Shown here one piece after another: positions 31,050 to 42,239 of a stretch of 64,000 nt of DNA. The position numbers and the translations under genes were made by a program. The notes under the pieces are model-generated. The model did not search any database. It was given only the letters and a program-made list of their open reading frames with translations, and had not been told where the DNA came from. The DNA is taken from NCBI GenBank assembly GCA_022494885.1, contig JAGVSM010002941.1:1-64000 (forward strand). The letters are read 5' to 3'. Origin of the DNA: Micrasema longulum. Lineage: Eukaryota; Arthropoda; Insecta; Trichoptera; Brachycentridae. How positions within the stretch are numbered: the first letter of the stretch is position 1; the number at the start of each line of letters is the position of its first letter.

Positions 31050-31645
31050 AACAAAGACGGCAATCTCCACATTGCGCAATGGTCTGAAAAAAGTTAGATA
31101 TGGCGATGGATAGAGGAATTTTAATACTATTTACAATATTGCAGTGCACAACATAGTTTTAGTCCCAACACTTATGTATGGAAGTGAAACATGGAACTGG
31201 CAAAGGAAGGATGAAAGCCGAGTGAACGCGGTTGAAATGCGATCTCTTAGACGAATGTGTGGGAAATCAATGTATGACAGGGTTACGAATGATGAAATCA
31301 GGCGAGAGTGTAAATCTGAGTCAAGTATAATTGATAAGATTAAGAAAGGGTCTCTGAGATGGTTTGGTCACGTAGAACGAATGGACGACGAAAGAATGGT
31401 AAAACAAGTATATATGGCGAAAATGAACGGCAACGTTAGACGAGGACGACCAAGGAAGACGTGGCATGATCAGATAAACCAAAGTCTGGTCATGTCAAAA
31501 GCAGACAGAACCGAAGGGCATGTATGACAAGATGTATGAATGTGGAAGAAGCTAGGAATGTATACCAGGATAGACGTGTGTGGCGGTCCATTCTCTCTGC
31601 CTACCTCTACGGGGAAATGGCGTGATAGTAGTAGTAGTAATATTT
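31050..31645 (+). pseudogene. LINE-F: ORF2 C-terminus with (TAG)n tail
   Basis: The frame 31144-31527 reads LVPTLMYGSETWNWQRKDE, then VEMRSLRRMCGKSMYDRVT, then LRWFGHVERMDDERMVKQV and GNVRRGRPRKTWHDQI. These are well-known C-terminal blocks of endonuclease/reverse-transcriptase proteins ('LYGSETW', 'RMxG', 'LRWFGHVxRM', 'GRPxxxW'). After a frameshift near 31525, MNVEEARNVYQDRRVWRSI continues to a stop at about 31623. A (TAG)4-5 tail closes the copy. Upstream, RNGLKKVRYG at about 31078 is preserved. This is the longest coherent coding remnant of the window, still lacking the catalytic palm. Confidence 0.8.
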
Positions 31646-32130
31646 ACAATATTTTGAGTTTGTCCGAATTTTCGTAGACAAGAACTGGATTCAACTCTCA
31701 GGGGAGCTGTTTACATTAACATATTACAACAGAGATAAAGAAAATTTAGAATAGGTAATATAGAAATTTAGGCATCTACAGGGCTGTCATTGGCTGGTTA
31801 AAGTGGCCACTTTACATACTGTGTAATATTTACCATTCTGTCCATATTTGAACATCCATATTCCTTCAATTCTTTCTTCAGTTGATTTTTGTAAAGTTAA
31901 AGAGTTAAAACTTTTATTTATGCGCGTGAGATTCGTGTAATTGAATTATTCCATCTACATACTAGGTAACGCCTGAATATATATTTTTTTTTTAATTTCA
32001 ATACTTCTACATGGACCAGGTGAATTAATCAACAGTATTATATATCAGGTCATAAGCCCTGTAGATCCCTAGACTTCTGTATAACCTTCTATAAAATGTT
32101 CTTCATCTCTGTTGTAATATGTTAAAATAC
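31646..32130. repeat. R1 foldback, near-complete copy
   Basis: The left arm starts 'caatattttgagtttgtccg' and the right arm ends with the complement 'ctgttgtaatatgtt'. 'gaaatttaggcatctacagg' and 'ggtcataagccctgtagatc' mark the two arms. The centre holds the conserved stretch 'actaggtaacgcctgaatat' and 'tacttctacatggaccagg'. The terminal inverted repeats are over 100 bp. No transposase. Confidence 0.75.
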
Positions 32131-32339
32131 TATAGATAACTACAAAGGTTTCAGAGCATAAATGGCAGTATCTCATACATTTATGACTTAAACGCGGTCT
32201 TACTGTTCTTCGTATAAACGTAGTCCCGTGTTTTTTCCCTTGATTATGGCACTAAAGCGATGATTTTTATGTAAACTATAGGTATTTTTCATTGGCTTGT
32301 CTATATATTTTTTTATTTTTTATTTATAATTTTTGTCTT
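32131..32339. other. No gene seen
   Basis: AT-rich spacer. Confidence 0.4.
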
Positions 32340-32510
32340 ACTAACTACGAGTATAATTAATAATAAAAATAATGTGACCTCACTAGGGTTACTCGTGCCG
32401 AGGACACTTAACAATATACTTTTTTTAATATTTTTGCATTTGAGAATAAACAATGAAGACTAACTTAATAAACATAAATAATTAACAAATTGTTCAGACA
32501 GTTTTCAACA
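32340..32510 (-). repeat. LINE-B 3' UTR on minus
   Basis: The minus strand reads '...gtgtcctcggcacgagtaa' and 'ccctagtgaggtcacatta', the LINE-B UTR signature, with the A/T-rich end near 32345. The ORF part is absent. Confidence 0.7.
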
Positions 32511-33667
32511 CAACATATTTATTCTTATGGAAGTTAAGACCATCCACAACCCAAAAACGTCTTCGGACGTACGATATACAAATATGATACATAATTTAAA
32601 AAAACGAAAAGGGTACCAACACAGATAATTTCATCTTGATTTACTTTCTAAAAAAATACCAAAATTGGTTCAGTTTTTAGATGCGGAAAACGGGAAAGTG
32701 AAACGTTGATTTTGAAATTTCAGTTGGCCAACATCAGATTATTGTGAAGTTGTCTTTTTCACACTGTATCGGGAAGGCATCTGCGAGACAGTGACAGAAA
32801 GACAATGTTTATATACCTATTCGTAAAAATTCTTACCCACCGCGTATCCTCTTACTGCATTCATAATAAATTATATTAATTCCACAACAATAGCGGCAGG
32901 CTCCTCTGCATTACAAAAACCCCAAACCATGTATTTGCAAATAATTAACTAATTAATCGCAATGAAATACGTTAAGAGTAACTTCTTAAAATAATTATTA
33001 ACTTTTTTGTTCCTTTTCATAGTGTTTATTTAATAAAATATACACATTATTATAATATTAATACGCTATCAAGAGAACAAAGTATTAAAACATATTTTGT
33101 CTCGATAAACTATTCAGTAATAGTTTGTTGTCGGGTGCTCAGACATTCGTTTTAATTAATAATCAAATAAGAAGAGTACAGACATAAAACTGTGTACGTA
33201 TAAAATAATGAACATATATTATTTTATTTTTGATGATTTGAAAAATATTATTAAGAAGAAAAAACTCAGCAACACCAGAGAAGAATGGCTCAAAGATTTT
33301 TTTTTTCAAAAGTGAGAAAAAAAAGTTAAATTATACAATTGAAATTAAAGAATAGCAAAATGGCCAGTAAATAAGTAAATACTTAATTATATTTTAAATT
33401 AAGGAAAAATATATAAACACACCTATAAATAGTGTGTGCTCGTAAATGTAATTAAAACAAGATAAAAAATAAAAATAAATCGAAAATTTTTAATTCACAT
33501 CTACGGAAAAAATAAAAATAATAAGAATATAAAAATTACCTTTTAAAATTAAGATCTAAAAAATGTAAATAAAATAAGAAATAAATAAGAGAAAAGGTTA
33601 ACCCAAAAATTAACAAAAATGTATTTAATGAGAGATAAAAAATGTTTTACATAAATAATAAATCAAT
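32511..33667. other. No gene; A-rich low-complexity DNA
   Basis: 32560-32900 is moderately balanced unique sequence without an open frame. 33200-33660 is dominated by AAAATAAATAA-type words. Confidence 0.45.
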
Positions 33668-33905
33668 ATAGGAACGTTCTGTCTACTAACCACTTTCGTA
33701 ATAAAAACATAATTTTATTTTTATTATGACATGTTCTCATGTCAAGTGGCAACATATTAAATATTTTTGGAACAATATAACCCAACGTACGTTGTCCATA
33801 TTATTTTTCAATTTTTGGTACAACTAGGCCATCAACAGATGTAAATCTCGTTAGATGGCTGTGTTCTAATTTATTTTTATATGTCGAGCTGAACATATGT
33901 TAGAT
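33668..33905 (-). pseudogene. LINE-C tail on minus
   Basis: The minus strand reads HSHLTRFTSVDGLVVPKIEK, a stop, YGQRTLGYIVPKIFNMLPLD and LLRKWLVDRTF, matching the 'YGxRxLxYxxPxIFNxLP' and 'LKKWL' terminal blocks (compare YFGERTLNCVIPRLFDDLP at 56.7 kb). Confidence 0.65.
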
Positions 33906-35084
33906 AATAATTTTGCTCCATAAAATACCCTTAACTGGTAAAACATTTCATTTATTATACATGAATGGATTATTATGTCTCTGATTGTATGCATAATAAT
34001 TAATTATAAACTAAAATGATAAATTATTCTTGCCGTCTGGAAAAAGTACTAAAAAATCGTTTTAGCATATTATTTCAAAAAGTGGTCTTTTTTTTATAAA
34101 GTGTTAACATAAGTTGTCTCCGTCTTTTTTTAATCAGCAGCAAAATAATATATAAATATCTATAGTAAATGCGCTATTCTAAAGATTTTTTTGTCAAAAA
34201 CGTATTCTCTTTCATTATTTTACAACAAGCAAAGATTTATATTTTGTATCGCGAGCAGCTCTGACAGCTTTATTCCCTTGATTGAACACGAACAAAAAGA
34301 GGTCGAAAATGCTATAAAATTATGATGTGTCAAACTGACCCTACTCCGAGGATTGACTTTTGATTATTTTTTTCTCGCTCACACAACATATTTTCTCACA
34401 TAAAGAATAATAATTTAAATGAAAAGTTTATATATATGTAGGTATTTAACTAGCTTATGGAATATATATATTTTTTTTTTAATACTTTCTTTCTTGTACT
34501 TCAAAAGAAGCGTTTATTCGTCTGCATATTAGTGATCTTTTCGGCTGTCATTTATATCTGTAAACTCGTTTTTTTAAAATAAATATGGGTAATATAGTAT
34601 ACCTAAGCATAAACACAAATCTTCAAGCCACAGAAAATGAAAAAAAAGAATTTTTTAAAGTGTACAATAAATAAAATAGTGCGGAAAGGGCATGATGAAA
34701 AAATTTTTTAAAAATAAATATTTAATTTTTGAAATTAAATGTTACATACATTTTAAAATAACATAGTATTGAAGGTTAAATGTTCAAAAATGATCAAAGT
34801 CACCCCATTCCACGGTGTTAGATTTTTTTTCTGTGTTTGGGCTGATGAAAAATTCTGAGTGCAAAATGAAAACAGAACCCCTGACAAGTTTTTTCGACTC
34901 GATAGTTACTCTCAGGTAAACGTTCTGAAAAGGAAATCAAGTACAGTATCTATTTAACGACTTAGAAAGGTAAATGCTGGTTTCCGATTTCGCACTTTAG
35001 CACTCAAATGGAAGGTATTGAATTAAAATAAAACATACTTAGTAGTAGTAGTACTTTTAACCATTTTAACATAGCTAGAAAAAA
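33906..35084. other. No gene seen
   Basis: AT-rich. 34800-34960 is slightly more balanced ('accccattccacggtgtta') but has no open frame. Nothing repeated within the window. Confidence 0.45.
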
Positions 35085-35480
35085 TTGGGAAATATCACAT
35101 GCTACGAATACCGAAAAAAATACATGAAATGGATTTAGAAAAAATAATTGTATTATCAAAATCAATATGGATAATGTGGAGAAATATTTTCATACATAAC
35201 TTTAAAAAAAAAATCATAAAAAAATATGTCCTTGCAAAAACGCGACATGTTTGGCCTTGATACGAGTAATTGTAACGTCAAGATTCTTGACGATGATCTA
35301 TTTGAATTAAAACGGTCACAAACAAAGTTTAAAATTTACCCGAATCGTGACGTAATAGTGGCGTGGCCAATGCAATGGACCGTTTTCACGGGAATTCAAA
35401 ATTTTTAAATATTTTTTATGCTACTAGGTGGTAATTTTTTTTCCCGACAGTTTTTCACAGACCCTTATTAATTTTAATTT
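35085..35480 (+). repeat. R5 dispersed repeat, copy 1
   Basis: Colinear with 43270-43690: 'tcaaaatcaatatggata', 'tgtggagaaat', 'aaaacgcgacatgtttgg', 'gtcaagatt', 'gaattcaaaat' and a closing 'ttttatgctacta'. The 60-codon frame (35226-35408) is not conserved in copy 2, where it is frameshifted, so it is not a gene. Class unknown. Confidence 0.7.
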
Positions 35481-35524
35481 GTTAAAAAAATTATATATCC
35501 CTATTACCAATGTAATATTTTGAG

Positions 35525-35955
35525 ATTGTTCAAATGTTTGTAGAGAAAAGACTGGATTTCACCCCCTAGGGAATCATTAAGATTAACAAATTACTACAGA
35601 GATGAAAAACATTTAAAGGGAATATGGAAGTCTAGACATTTACAGGGCTCATGGCCTGTAGTTGGTTGGTTAAGTTCAATAAAATTTTCAGGCGTTCCAA
35701 GTATGTGAAATAATTCTATCAAATGAATCTTTTCACCACAATAAAGGTTTCAGCTATTTTACTTGACTTAAATGAACAGATGAAAAAATTGAAGAAATAT
35801 GGATGTTGAAACATAAAAAAAACGGTGAATGTTACAAAATGTGTAAAGTGGCCACTCAAACCAGCTAACGACAGGTGATAATCCCTGTAAATGCTTAGAC
35901 TTCCATTTCCCCTTTTTAAAATGGTCTCCATTTCTGTTGTAATTTGTTGAGTATA
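35525..35955. repeat. R1 foldback with degenerate centre
   Basis: The left arm, about 35525-35680 ('ttactacagagatgaaaaac', 'gaagtctagacatttacagg'), is mirrored by the right arm, about 35830-35950 ('aatgcttagacttcc', 'tctccatttctgttgtaatt'). The centre contains an inverted version of the marker seen elsewhere ('caggcgttccaagtatgtg' as 'aggcaacgcct'). Arms about 80 % alike by eye. Confidence 0.75.
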
Positions 35956-36342
35956 AATTTAAATTAGAAATATATTTAATATTTGATATTACCGCCGTTT
36001 GAGTGAATTAACGAATTAAATTCTCACATTTACGCTGTCTCATATTCACAGAGCAATAAATTGACCTTTTCGAAGCAGGTAAAAAACGGAGCAATTATTA
36101 TATTTCAGCATGTAAAATTGTACAAAGAAAACCTGTATTGTAAACAGAAAATTCGAAAATGATTTTTTTTTTGTAGCAAATTATTTATACCTTGCTTTGG
36201 TTATATTCAAGGTTTTATCGAATTTATTTATCTTGAAGTTATATTAACTTGATTTTAACCATTTTTTTCATTATAGATAACAATATTTAAAGTAAAAACA
36301 GAATCAGAATAAAAAATAACAAAAAAAATAACACTCGAAATA
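35956..36342. other. No gene seen
   Basis: AT-rich; nothing supported. Confidence 0.4.
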
Positions 36343-37077
36343 CAGTTGAACTTGGTTATTACGAGGAAGATGGGACCACTTGAATTTGCTCGTTATAATC
36401 GTTAATCGTTATACCAGAGAAAAGTTTTTTTATACAATCGCTATTGCACATTGTCACTAAGTAAACAAGTAAATACATTTGTGTACATATAATTCACGCA
36501 GAAAATTTTTACAGGGGTTAAGTTTTAACTGATCTGATCTAGAACTCATTTGATATCACCCACTTGTAATGTTTATGTGTATTGAAATAAGCCTAGAATA
36601 ATAAAAAATCTAAAAAAAACCGTAAAAACCCCCGAAACATGCATGTCATTCATAAACTACAAAAGCGGCTGTAAATTTTAACAATGTGCCGAACTGGCAC
36701 TTACTATGTTCACAAAGCATGGATTAAAAAAAAATCATCTATGTTCAATTTTCAAAATTGTCGGCGAAAAATTCAATTAGGTACTTAGACACTTACATAG
36801 CTATCATGAACATAATTCGATTCCAATGCTTGGCGGTATTTATGCTTTACGTTAGCCAACTGTATAGATTTTATTACTTAGATTCTTATTTTGAGAATGA
36901 TGTTTTTAACAATTGAAGATTTTTTGACAATATTTTTGTTTGGTATGTCCAAGAAGTAGCTCGTTACAACGGTGAATAATTGTATGGAGAAAACCACGAA
37001 CTAAAATGTTAACTAATGTTTTATCGTTACTTTCGAGATCTCGCTTTTTCCGTGATCGTTACAACCGAGTTTGACTG
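36343..37077. mobile_element. pogo-like non-autonomous DNA transposon
   Basis: The left terminus CAGTTGAACTTGGTTATTAC (36343) and the inverted right terminus (complement CAGTCAAACTCGGTTGTAAC, ending 37077) match the pogo/Tigger-type pattern CAGTYGAACYTCGxTATAACG. TA precedes the left end; CA follows the right end, a decayed TA duplication. 'ctcgttataatcgttaatcg' just inside echoes the TIR, as in other pogo-derived MITEs. No DDE transposase is present in the 735 bp. Confidence 0.65.
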
Positions 37078-37129
37078 CATTACATAAAAAAATAATCATA
37101 GGTTGGACACAAAAAAAAAACAAAAGTAG

Positions 37130-37365
37130 CTAAATACCACCATTAAATAACTTAGCCTGCTTGATCGTCACTGTCATGAATCGAACAATCTCTCTTCGTG
37201 TATAATTACAGTTCAGAAGCTCAGCTAGGTTATTTGTTGCAGCAATCCGACTGTTTAGTTTGCATTCAAGCTCCCATCTCAGTCTATCGAACATTGGGCA
37301 GTATATTAGAAGATGTTCTACAGTCTGCTCAGTTATGCCATCACATGAGTAGCAATTCAAAGATG
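37130..37365 (-). pseudogene. LINE-E Cys/His tail on minus
   Basis: A minus frame of 76 codons reads NCYSCDGITEQTVEHLLIYC, P, then FDRLRWELECKLN, the C-x2-C ... H-x4-C knuckle at the ORF2 C-terminus of Jockey/R1-like elements. It matches CDD..SQRIKHLLFQCP at 29.8 kb. Continuing IAATNNLAELLNCNYTRREI and VRFMTVTIKQAKLFNGGI reach a stop. Fragment only; upstream RT missing. Confidence 0.7.
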
Positions 37366-37500
37366 TCAGTTAAAATAGGATTATTTAAAATCACACTTGG
37401 TATAGGTACGTAAAAAAAAACTCCTTTAAAAATTATGTAATTGAGTGTATTAGAACCAAACTCAGAAATCTCCACTTGGTTACGCGTGAATGTTTACTGC
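37366..37500. other. No gene seen
   Basis: Short spacer, nothing supported. Confidence 0.35.
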
Positions 37501-37504
37501 CATT

Positions 37505-38018
37505 TATATGTTTTGGCTGTCGGCTTTTCCTTGAGAAGTAGGACCCCCAGCAGCCTGGCAGTACCTACCGCATTGCAACAATTCACAAATTCCATATTCA
37601 AATAAAACTGACAGCTGTATTTTTTTTTCTTCAAACAAATGAAGTCTTCTGTAATCCGCATGAAAAACTTACAACAAATAATATTCTTACCGCTATCTTG
37701 CTATATAAAGTTACCGCTAAAGTGTCAACAGCAATATTATCATCACCGCATCCTATATCCGAAAATCCTGATACCCAAAGCTGAATAAAGAAAGAACCTA
37801 ACATCCGCATCAATCCCGCATTTATTATCTGGTGGAGCGACCGGGAACACTTCAACACAGGTGAGTCGATTTCCATTAAGTGGCAGTAAACGTCCTTAGT
37901 AATGCGTGTGTTGGCTGACCTTGTTGGACCATCTTGGATCAGTTCATGCGCTCTCTAAGCTATGGAGGAATTAACTTTTGCGCCTCTCTCTCGCATCACC
38001 ACCACTCATAACGGAACA
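37505..38018 (-). repeat. R2 dispersed repeat, uninterrupted copy
   Basis: The inverse of 54552-56145. Shared markers: 'gtcggcttttccttgagaag', 'gcagtacctaccgcattgc', 'ttcacaaattccatattcaa', 'gaacacttcaacacaggtg', 'taagtggcagtaaacgtcc', 'gtgttggctgaccttgttgg', 'ctcatgcgctctctaagct'-like and 'gcgcctctctctcgc'. It is GC-richer than average. The minus 81-codon frame (37631-37876) is broken in the other copy. Class unknown; gives the empty site for the LINE at 54918. Confidence 0.75.
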
Positions 38019-38354
38019 TTAGTTCCTGATGCCAAAATAAACTATACATAAAAACCTACCTACTTGAATAATAGCGTAATTCAAAACCGTCTCTAAATCT
38101 TGCAAAAACAGATTTCAATTATACTACTTTACACCGCAAACTAAGCATTCTCCATTGAGTTGGTGAAGCATAATTAGAAATCTCACAATTCTTTTTTCAA
38201 AGTTTTTCGCAAATATCTCAGTTACTTTTTCAATAAAGATTTCTAAGTTTGCTTATATTATCCTCAATTTATTTGTCATTTACCTAATTTGTTGAGAAAA
38301 TATTGTACAGATAACTCCGCTTCGTAGTGGTTGGTGCCTTTGCCTTCCATGATT
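38019..38354. other. No gene seen
   Basis: AT-rich spacer between R2 and R1. Confidence 0.4.
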
Positions 38355-38920
38355 GAGAACAATGTTTTGAGTTCGTCCAAATGTTGGCAGACTGGCTGGA
38401 TTTCCTCCCTAGGGTGTTATTTAGATCTTAATTTGTTGCAACAGAGAGAGAAAACATTTTTGAGAGGGGAACATAGAAGTCTAGGAATTTACAGGGCTTA
38501 TGATCTGTCTTTTACTAGTTTAAGTGGCCACATTACATACTGTGTAACATTTTCTATTCTGTCTATGTTTAAACGTCCTAATTTCCTCAACTCTTCCATC
38601 TGTTAATTTTTGTAGAGTAAAAGTTCTGAAACCTTTATCACGTGGGTAAGATTCATCCAGCTGAACCAATTCATCTACTTGGCAACGCCTTAAAAAAATA
38701 TTCCATATTTTCCGTCTTCTTCTACCAGTTAGTTTATTCAACAATGTTTTGAGTATGTCCAATTGTTTGCAGACTAACTGGATTTCTTTTCTAGGCAGTT
38801 ATTTAGATTTAAATTTATTGCAACAAATTGAGAGGGAAAACATTTTTGAAAGGGGAATATGGAAGTCTAGGCATTCACAGAGCTTATGACCTATCAGAAC
38901 ATGCACTAAAGTTAGGTAAA
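38355..38920 (+). repeat. R1: two left arms in direct orientation
   Basis: A full R1 left arm plus centre (38355-38740) is followed at 38743 by a second left arm starting again at 'caacaatgttttgagtatg' and truncated at 38905 within 'cttatgacctatca'. The centre includes 'cttccatctgttaatt', 'cttggcaacgcctt' and 'cttcttctaccagtta'. The 80- and 91-codon frames are shadows. The arrangement suggests insertion of one R1 into another's end, or unequal exchange. Confidence 0.7.
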
Positions 38921-38924
38921 AAAT

Positions 38925-39334
38925 ATTTAGCGATATGTCGCGGAATGTTTTAGGGGGTTATAAAGGGGAGAGGCTGAGTGATTGAACGTTACACGATTAA
39001 AAAGTGAGCTTTATTCAAAAAATGTTTGATTGTTGTCTAGGGGAATATTATTTTTCATGGATTTTTTAATGTAATTCACCTCCGTGTTGTTTAATTGAAG
39101 TCCTTTTTTATCATTTTATGCAAATTATTATTTTTTTAAATCTTGTATCATGATTAAAATCGTGATTTGAATTTACGAGATGATTGGCAAACTCGGAAAA
39201 AAAATATATTATTCAATCATCTCATGTGTTCTTTAATTCGCTTCTTTCTTAGCTTTAATATTCGCAAATTCAAAATGTTTGACCACAGAGTTAATGCTTT
39301 GACCATAAATAAAAAACAATGTATTTTTATTATA
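38925..39334. other. No gene seen
   Basis: AT-rich, unique; nothing supported. Confidence 0.4.
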
Positions 39335-39412
39335 TTATTTATTTATTTAACTTTTTGTACATAATGTTATTTGTACATTGCCAAATGGCAATTTCTTCCA
39401 ACTAACCAATTA
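39335..39412 (-). repeat. Short repeat, inverse of 10966-11048
   Basis: The minus strand reads 'ggttagttggaagaaattg', 'ccatttggcaatgtac' and 'tgtacaaaaagtt', then an A-rich (AAATAAAT) end. Consistent with a LINE 3' end in minus orientation. Confidence 0.55.
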
Positions 39413-39439
39413 CATATGTATTTGATATTATGATTTGAT

Positions 39440-39560
39440 AATGTTTAATAAGGCACGTTTTAAAATTATTTTCAATTTCTTCCTCGGCGTGGGACACCCG
39501 GTATTTATTTTTAATGTAAAAAAGTCATTTGTAAATTGTAAAATAAAAATAACAAAATAA
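39440..39560 (+). repeat. LINE-B-like UTR remnant
   Basis: 'ttcctcggcgtgggacaccc' with flanks parallel to 13300-13430 ('taatgtaaaaaagt', 'aaattgtaa'). Confidence 0.4.
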
Positions 39561-39564
39561 ATAA

Positions 39565-40380
39565 ATAACATGAGTTTTGTCCGTTTTTTTTCAAATTTTA
39601 AAATAAGTACTAAAAATAAAACTAAATTGTAAACTTTATACATCTTTCAAAATGTTATTTTATATTTTGTTTGCTTTTAAGTTACATATATCAATTAATT
39701 TTATATCAAACCTTAAAAATGGAATGCCAATTAGGCGAAAGTAAGCATTTTTAACAGGTCCGTCTGTTTGCGTTCAATCAAGGGAATAAAGAAAATACAT
39801 TATTGAGTATTTTTTTGTAATTTATCTTGTTGTTCCTCATATGGAAAAAACACCCAACATACTTTTGCATATAAACATATACGAGTATATTTAATTTAAA
39901 GCCTGCAAAGCCTTTATTGTAATAGCTCCATGGAATAGAGAAGATTGAAAGAAGTTATGAAAAATACACCAATCCGAACCAATTGAGAAAAAATCTTTTT
40001 TCTTTTGTTAACTGGCGGGAATCAAACCCGCGACACTAGTTTCACAGTTGGCCGTATTTTTTATAAGTTACTTATTCAAATATTGGCAACCCAGTATAAA
40101 GTTAGGTACTTATATTAAATAGTCGTAACTTTATACCTGTTAAGCCTTTTTCTAAACCACTGATTCGGAAAAATAAGCTGTTCGTATTTACTTGGGTTTA
40201 ATGATTAACGGAATAAAAGAAAATTCGCAATATTTGTAAAAGGAAAAATGTTGGCTTTATAATGAATATCAAATAAAATGCCTATAAAATTAAATTCCGT
40301 CGGTGTAATGTTAAATCCTTGTTAAATTATAGGTAAAAATAACGATTATTTGACTTTGTTATATTTATACATACATATAC
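39565..40380. other. No gene; one tRNA-like head fragment
   Basis: 40010-40060 on minus reads 'aactagtgtcgcgggtttga' then TTCCCGCCAGTTAAC: a B-box-like GGTTTGATTCC with part of an A-box-like region. It is too short and unpaired for a tRNA gene; probably a SINE head scrap related to S3 ('ctagtgtc'). The rest is AT-rich. Confidence 0.45.
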
Positions 40381-40384
40381 ATTT

Positions 40385-41070
40385 ATTTTATTTTATTTTA
40401 TTCAGAAAACATAGTCATACAAAATAAGTATTAAAAACAACATTTTTTTTAACATAAAAAGACCAATTAAGTTTTCATAAATTAAAAAGATATAAACATT
40501 AAATGTAACAAAAAAATAAAAAATAAATAAGATTTTTAAGTGAGAAAAGAAAAATTGTTGACATTTGCGTTTTCCATGGAGTTAATAAATTAAAATAAAT
40601 AAAAATACCGAATGTACACTCCGAGCCATCCACGCACACACATGAACGCACATATAAAACATACACAAACATATACATTACATTACAGGCGGCCTCCGTG
40701 GTGTAGTGGTCAAGACGCTTGACTCACAGACGGAAGGTTCCGGGTTCAATTCTCGGTGAGAACACAACAATTAAATGTGATTTTTCTCAAGCCTGGGTGT
40801 TCTGTGATGTAATTCACCGCTGTAATTGGGCCTCCTGGCCTGTTGTGGTGCAAAAATAAAAAAATAAAACATGCGGCACATATACATAGCATAAACCACT
40901 CAAGATGCACATTCAGCAACTATCCCAAATAATCGACCCCATGAAGAAATTTTCTGTACAAATGCAACGTGCAGTTAAAAATGTCTACATCAATACTGAG
41001 TCCGTTATAATTTCTACAGGTACGTCTAATGAATGAATTCGAGGTATAATTGTTTTTACAAGTTGGTACA
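40385..41070 (-). repeat. R3 dispersed repeat carrying an S1 SINE
   Basis: The left block 40385-40687 and right block 40869-41070 are together colinear with 22570-23075. The 181 bp between are absent from that copy. The R3 sequence on both sides is highly similar to copy 1, implying a relatively recent duplication or transposition. Confidence 0.8.
40688..40868 (+). mobile_element. SINE S1, full-length copy with paralogous empty site
   Basis: Head GGCGGCCTCCGTGGTGTAGT (A box TGGTGTAGTGG), CGGGTTCAATTCTCGG (B box at 40740), body 'ctcaagcctgggtgttctgt', 'tcaccgctgtaattgggcc', 'tcctggcctgttgtggtgc', then AAAATAAAAAAATAAAA. The structure is that of a tRNA-derived SINE with a pol III promoter. Related copies: 7305-7475, 54096-54263 (minus), 24401-24500 (head). 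A target duplication is not resolvable at the junctions. Confidence 0.85.
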
Positions 41071-41307
41071 TAAAAAAGGGAATTTAATCTAGTAAAGCAA
41101 AGAGGACAACGGAAACCAATATTTTGTAAAAGATACGGCGAATCAACTATATTATTGAGTTATTTTATTATTATCAACTATTTATTTTGAAAAGAAAAAT
41201 TAAATCATATGTAAGGCGCCTTTTTTGTAGTGATTCTATATTAAAATTGATCAAAGATGCGCCGTAATCATTTTCAATGTTGCTAAACGATATATATATA
41301 CATATAT
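41071..41307. other. No gene seen
   Basis: AT-rich, ending in a (TA)n tract at 41290-41307 that abuts the MITE. Confidence 0.4.
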
Positions 41308-41685
41308 ACAGGGTATTCTTTAAACTCTGTCACACCCGAAACTATGATGATCAGTATGGGCAAGAAGACATATTGGCATATTTCAAAAAATATTTAGAAC
41401 GAAGAAAATTTGTAAAAATAAAATATTAAAATTAACAAATGGTTGCTTACTTCTGCAGGGGAGAAGCGAGGGGGGCGCGGACGCGTGGTTAACGGTGTGT
41501 CAGACTCCCCTCACCCCTCCTCCTCGTTTCACTCCTGCAGAAGTTAGCAACCATTTGTTTTTTTAAATATTTTATTTTTTTAAATTTTATTTATTCTAAA
41601 AAAATATTTGATTGTGCCAATATGTCTTCTTGCTCATACTGATCATCGTGGTTACGGATGTGACAGGGTTTAAAGAACATCCTGT
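41308..41685. mobile_element. 378-bp MITE with ~165-bp inverted arms
   Basis: The left arm begins ACAGGGTATTCTTTAAACTC and the right arm is its diverged complement (ACAGGATGTTCTTTAAACCC). Inner parts also pair ('gatcagtatg', 'caagaagacatattggca', 'aaatggttgcttacttctgc' against 'gcagaagttagcaaccattt'). The loop is GC-rich ('gcgcggacgcgtgg'). It is flanked by TA-rich DNA consistent with a TA target. A lone right arm is present at 5190-5234. No coding capacity. Confidence 0.85.
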
Positions 41686-41871
41686 ATATATATATTTTTA
41701 TGGGAATGCATTTGGAATCTTTTTTAATTAAAAGCAACACCGTAATATTGATAAATAACAAAAAAGTGAAGGATATTTTTTATGGATTCAAATATTTAAA
41801 AGTACCTAATAACGTATTCGAAACTTACATTTTATCGATATATTAAGATAATAACAACTTAAAAATGCTTG

Positions 41872-42220
41872 GTACACTTCCACTTATTTATTTGACCAAT
41901 TAGCGCTTTCATCCTCTAATGGGCATCTTTAGACTGGTGAATATTATAGTGTTAAGATAATTGATATAAAACTAAATATTATCTTACAGTGTAGGTTCAT
42001 TTAAAAAATAAGTTGAAAAATATACAATACGCAATATTTTAATGAAACAGAGTGAGACAAATGATTCAAACATGTGTTGGCGGTGTACTTTAAAAGATGA
42101 TTATTTTTTAAGAAAAACATTTATTGTTTGATAGCAATGTACAGGGTCCAACTAAGGGGCTTAATAAGGGCATTAGAGGGTGAAAGCGCTAATTGGTCAA
42201 ATAAATAAGTGGAAGTGTAC
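41872..42220. mobile_element. 349-bp MITE with ~50-bp TIRs
   Basis: The left end GTACACTTCCACTTATTTAT and 'ttgaccaattagcgctttca' pair with the right end 'tgaaagcgctaattggtcaa' and 'ataaataagtggaagtgtac', nearly perfectly over about 50 bp. TA lies one base inside each end (gTAC...GTAc), compatible with TA targeting. The interior is AT-rich and non-coding. The boundaries differ from the 41.3-kb MITE, so this is a separate family. Confidence 0.85.
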
Positions 42221-42239
42221 TAAGATTTTTTTTATTAAA

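Noticed and set aside
40688..40760. tRNA-like sequence at the S1 head as a tRNA gene
   Set aside because: Same body follows in several copies and an empty site exists, so it is a SINE head.
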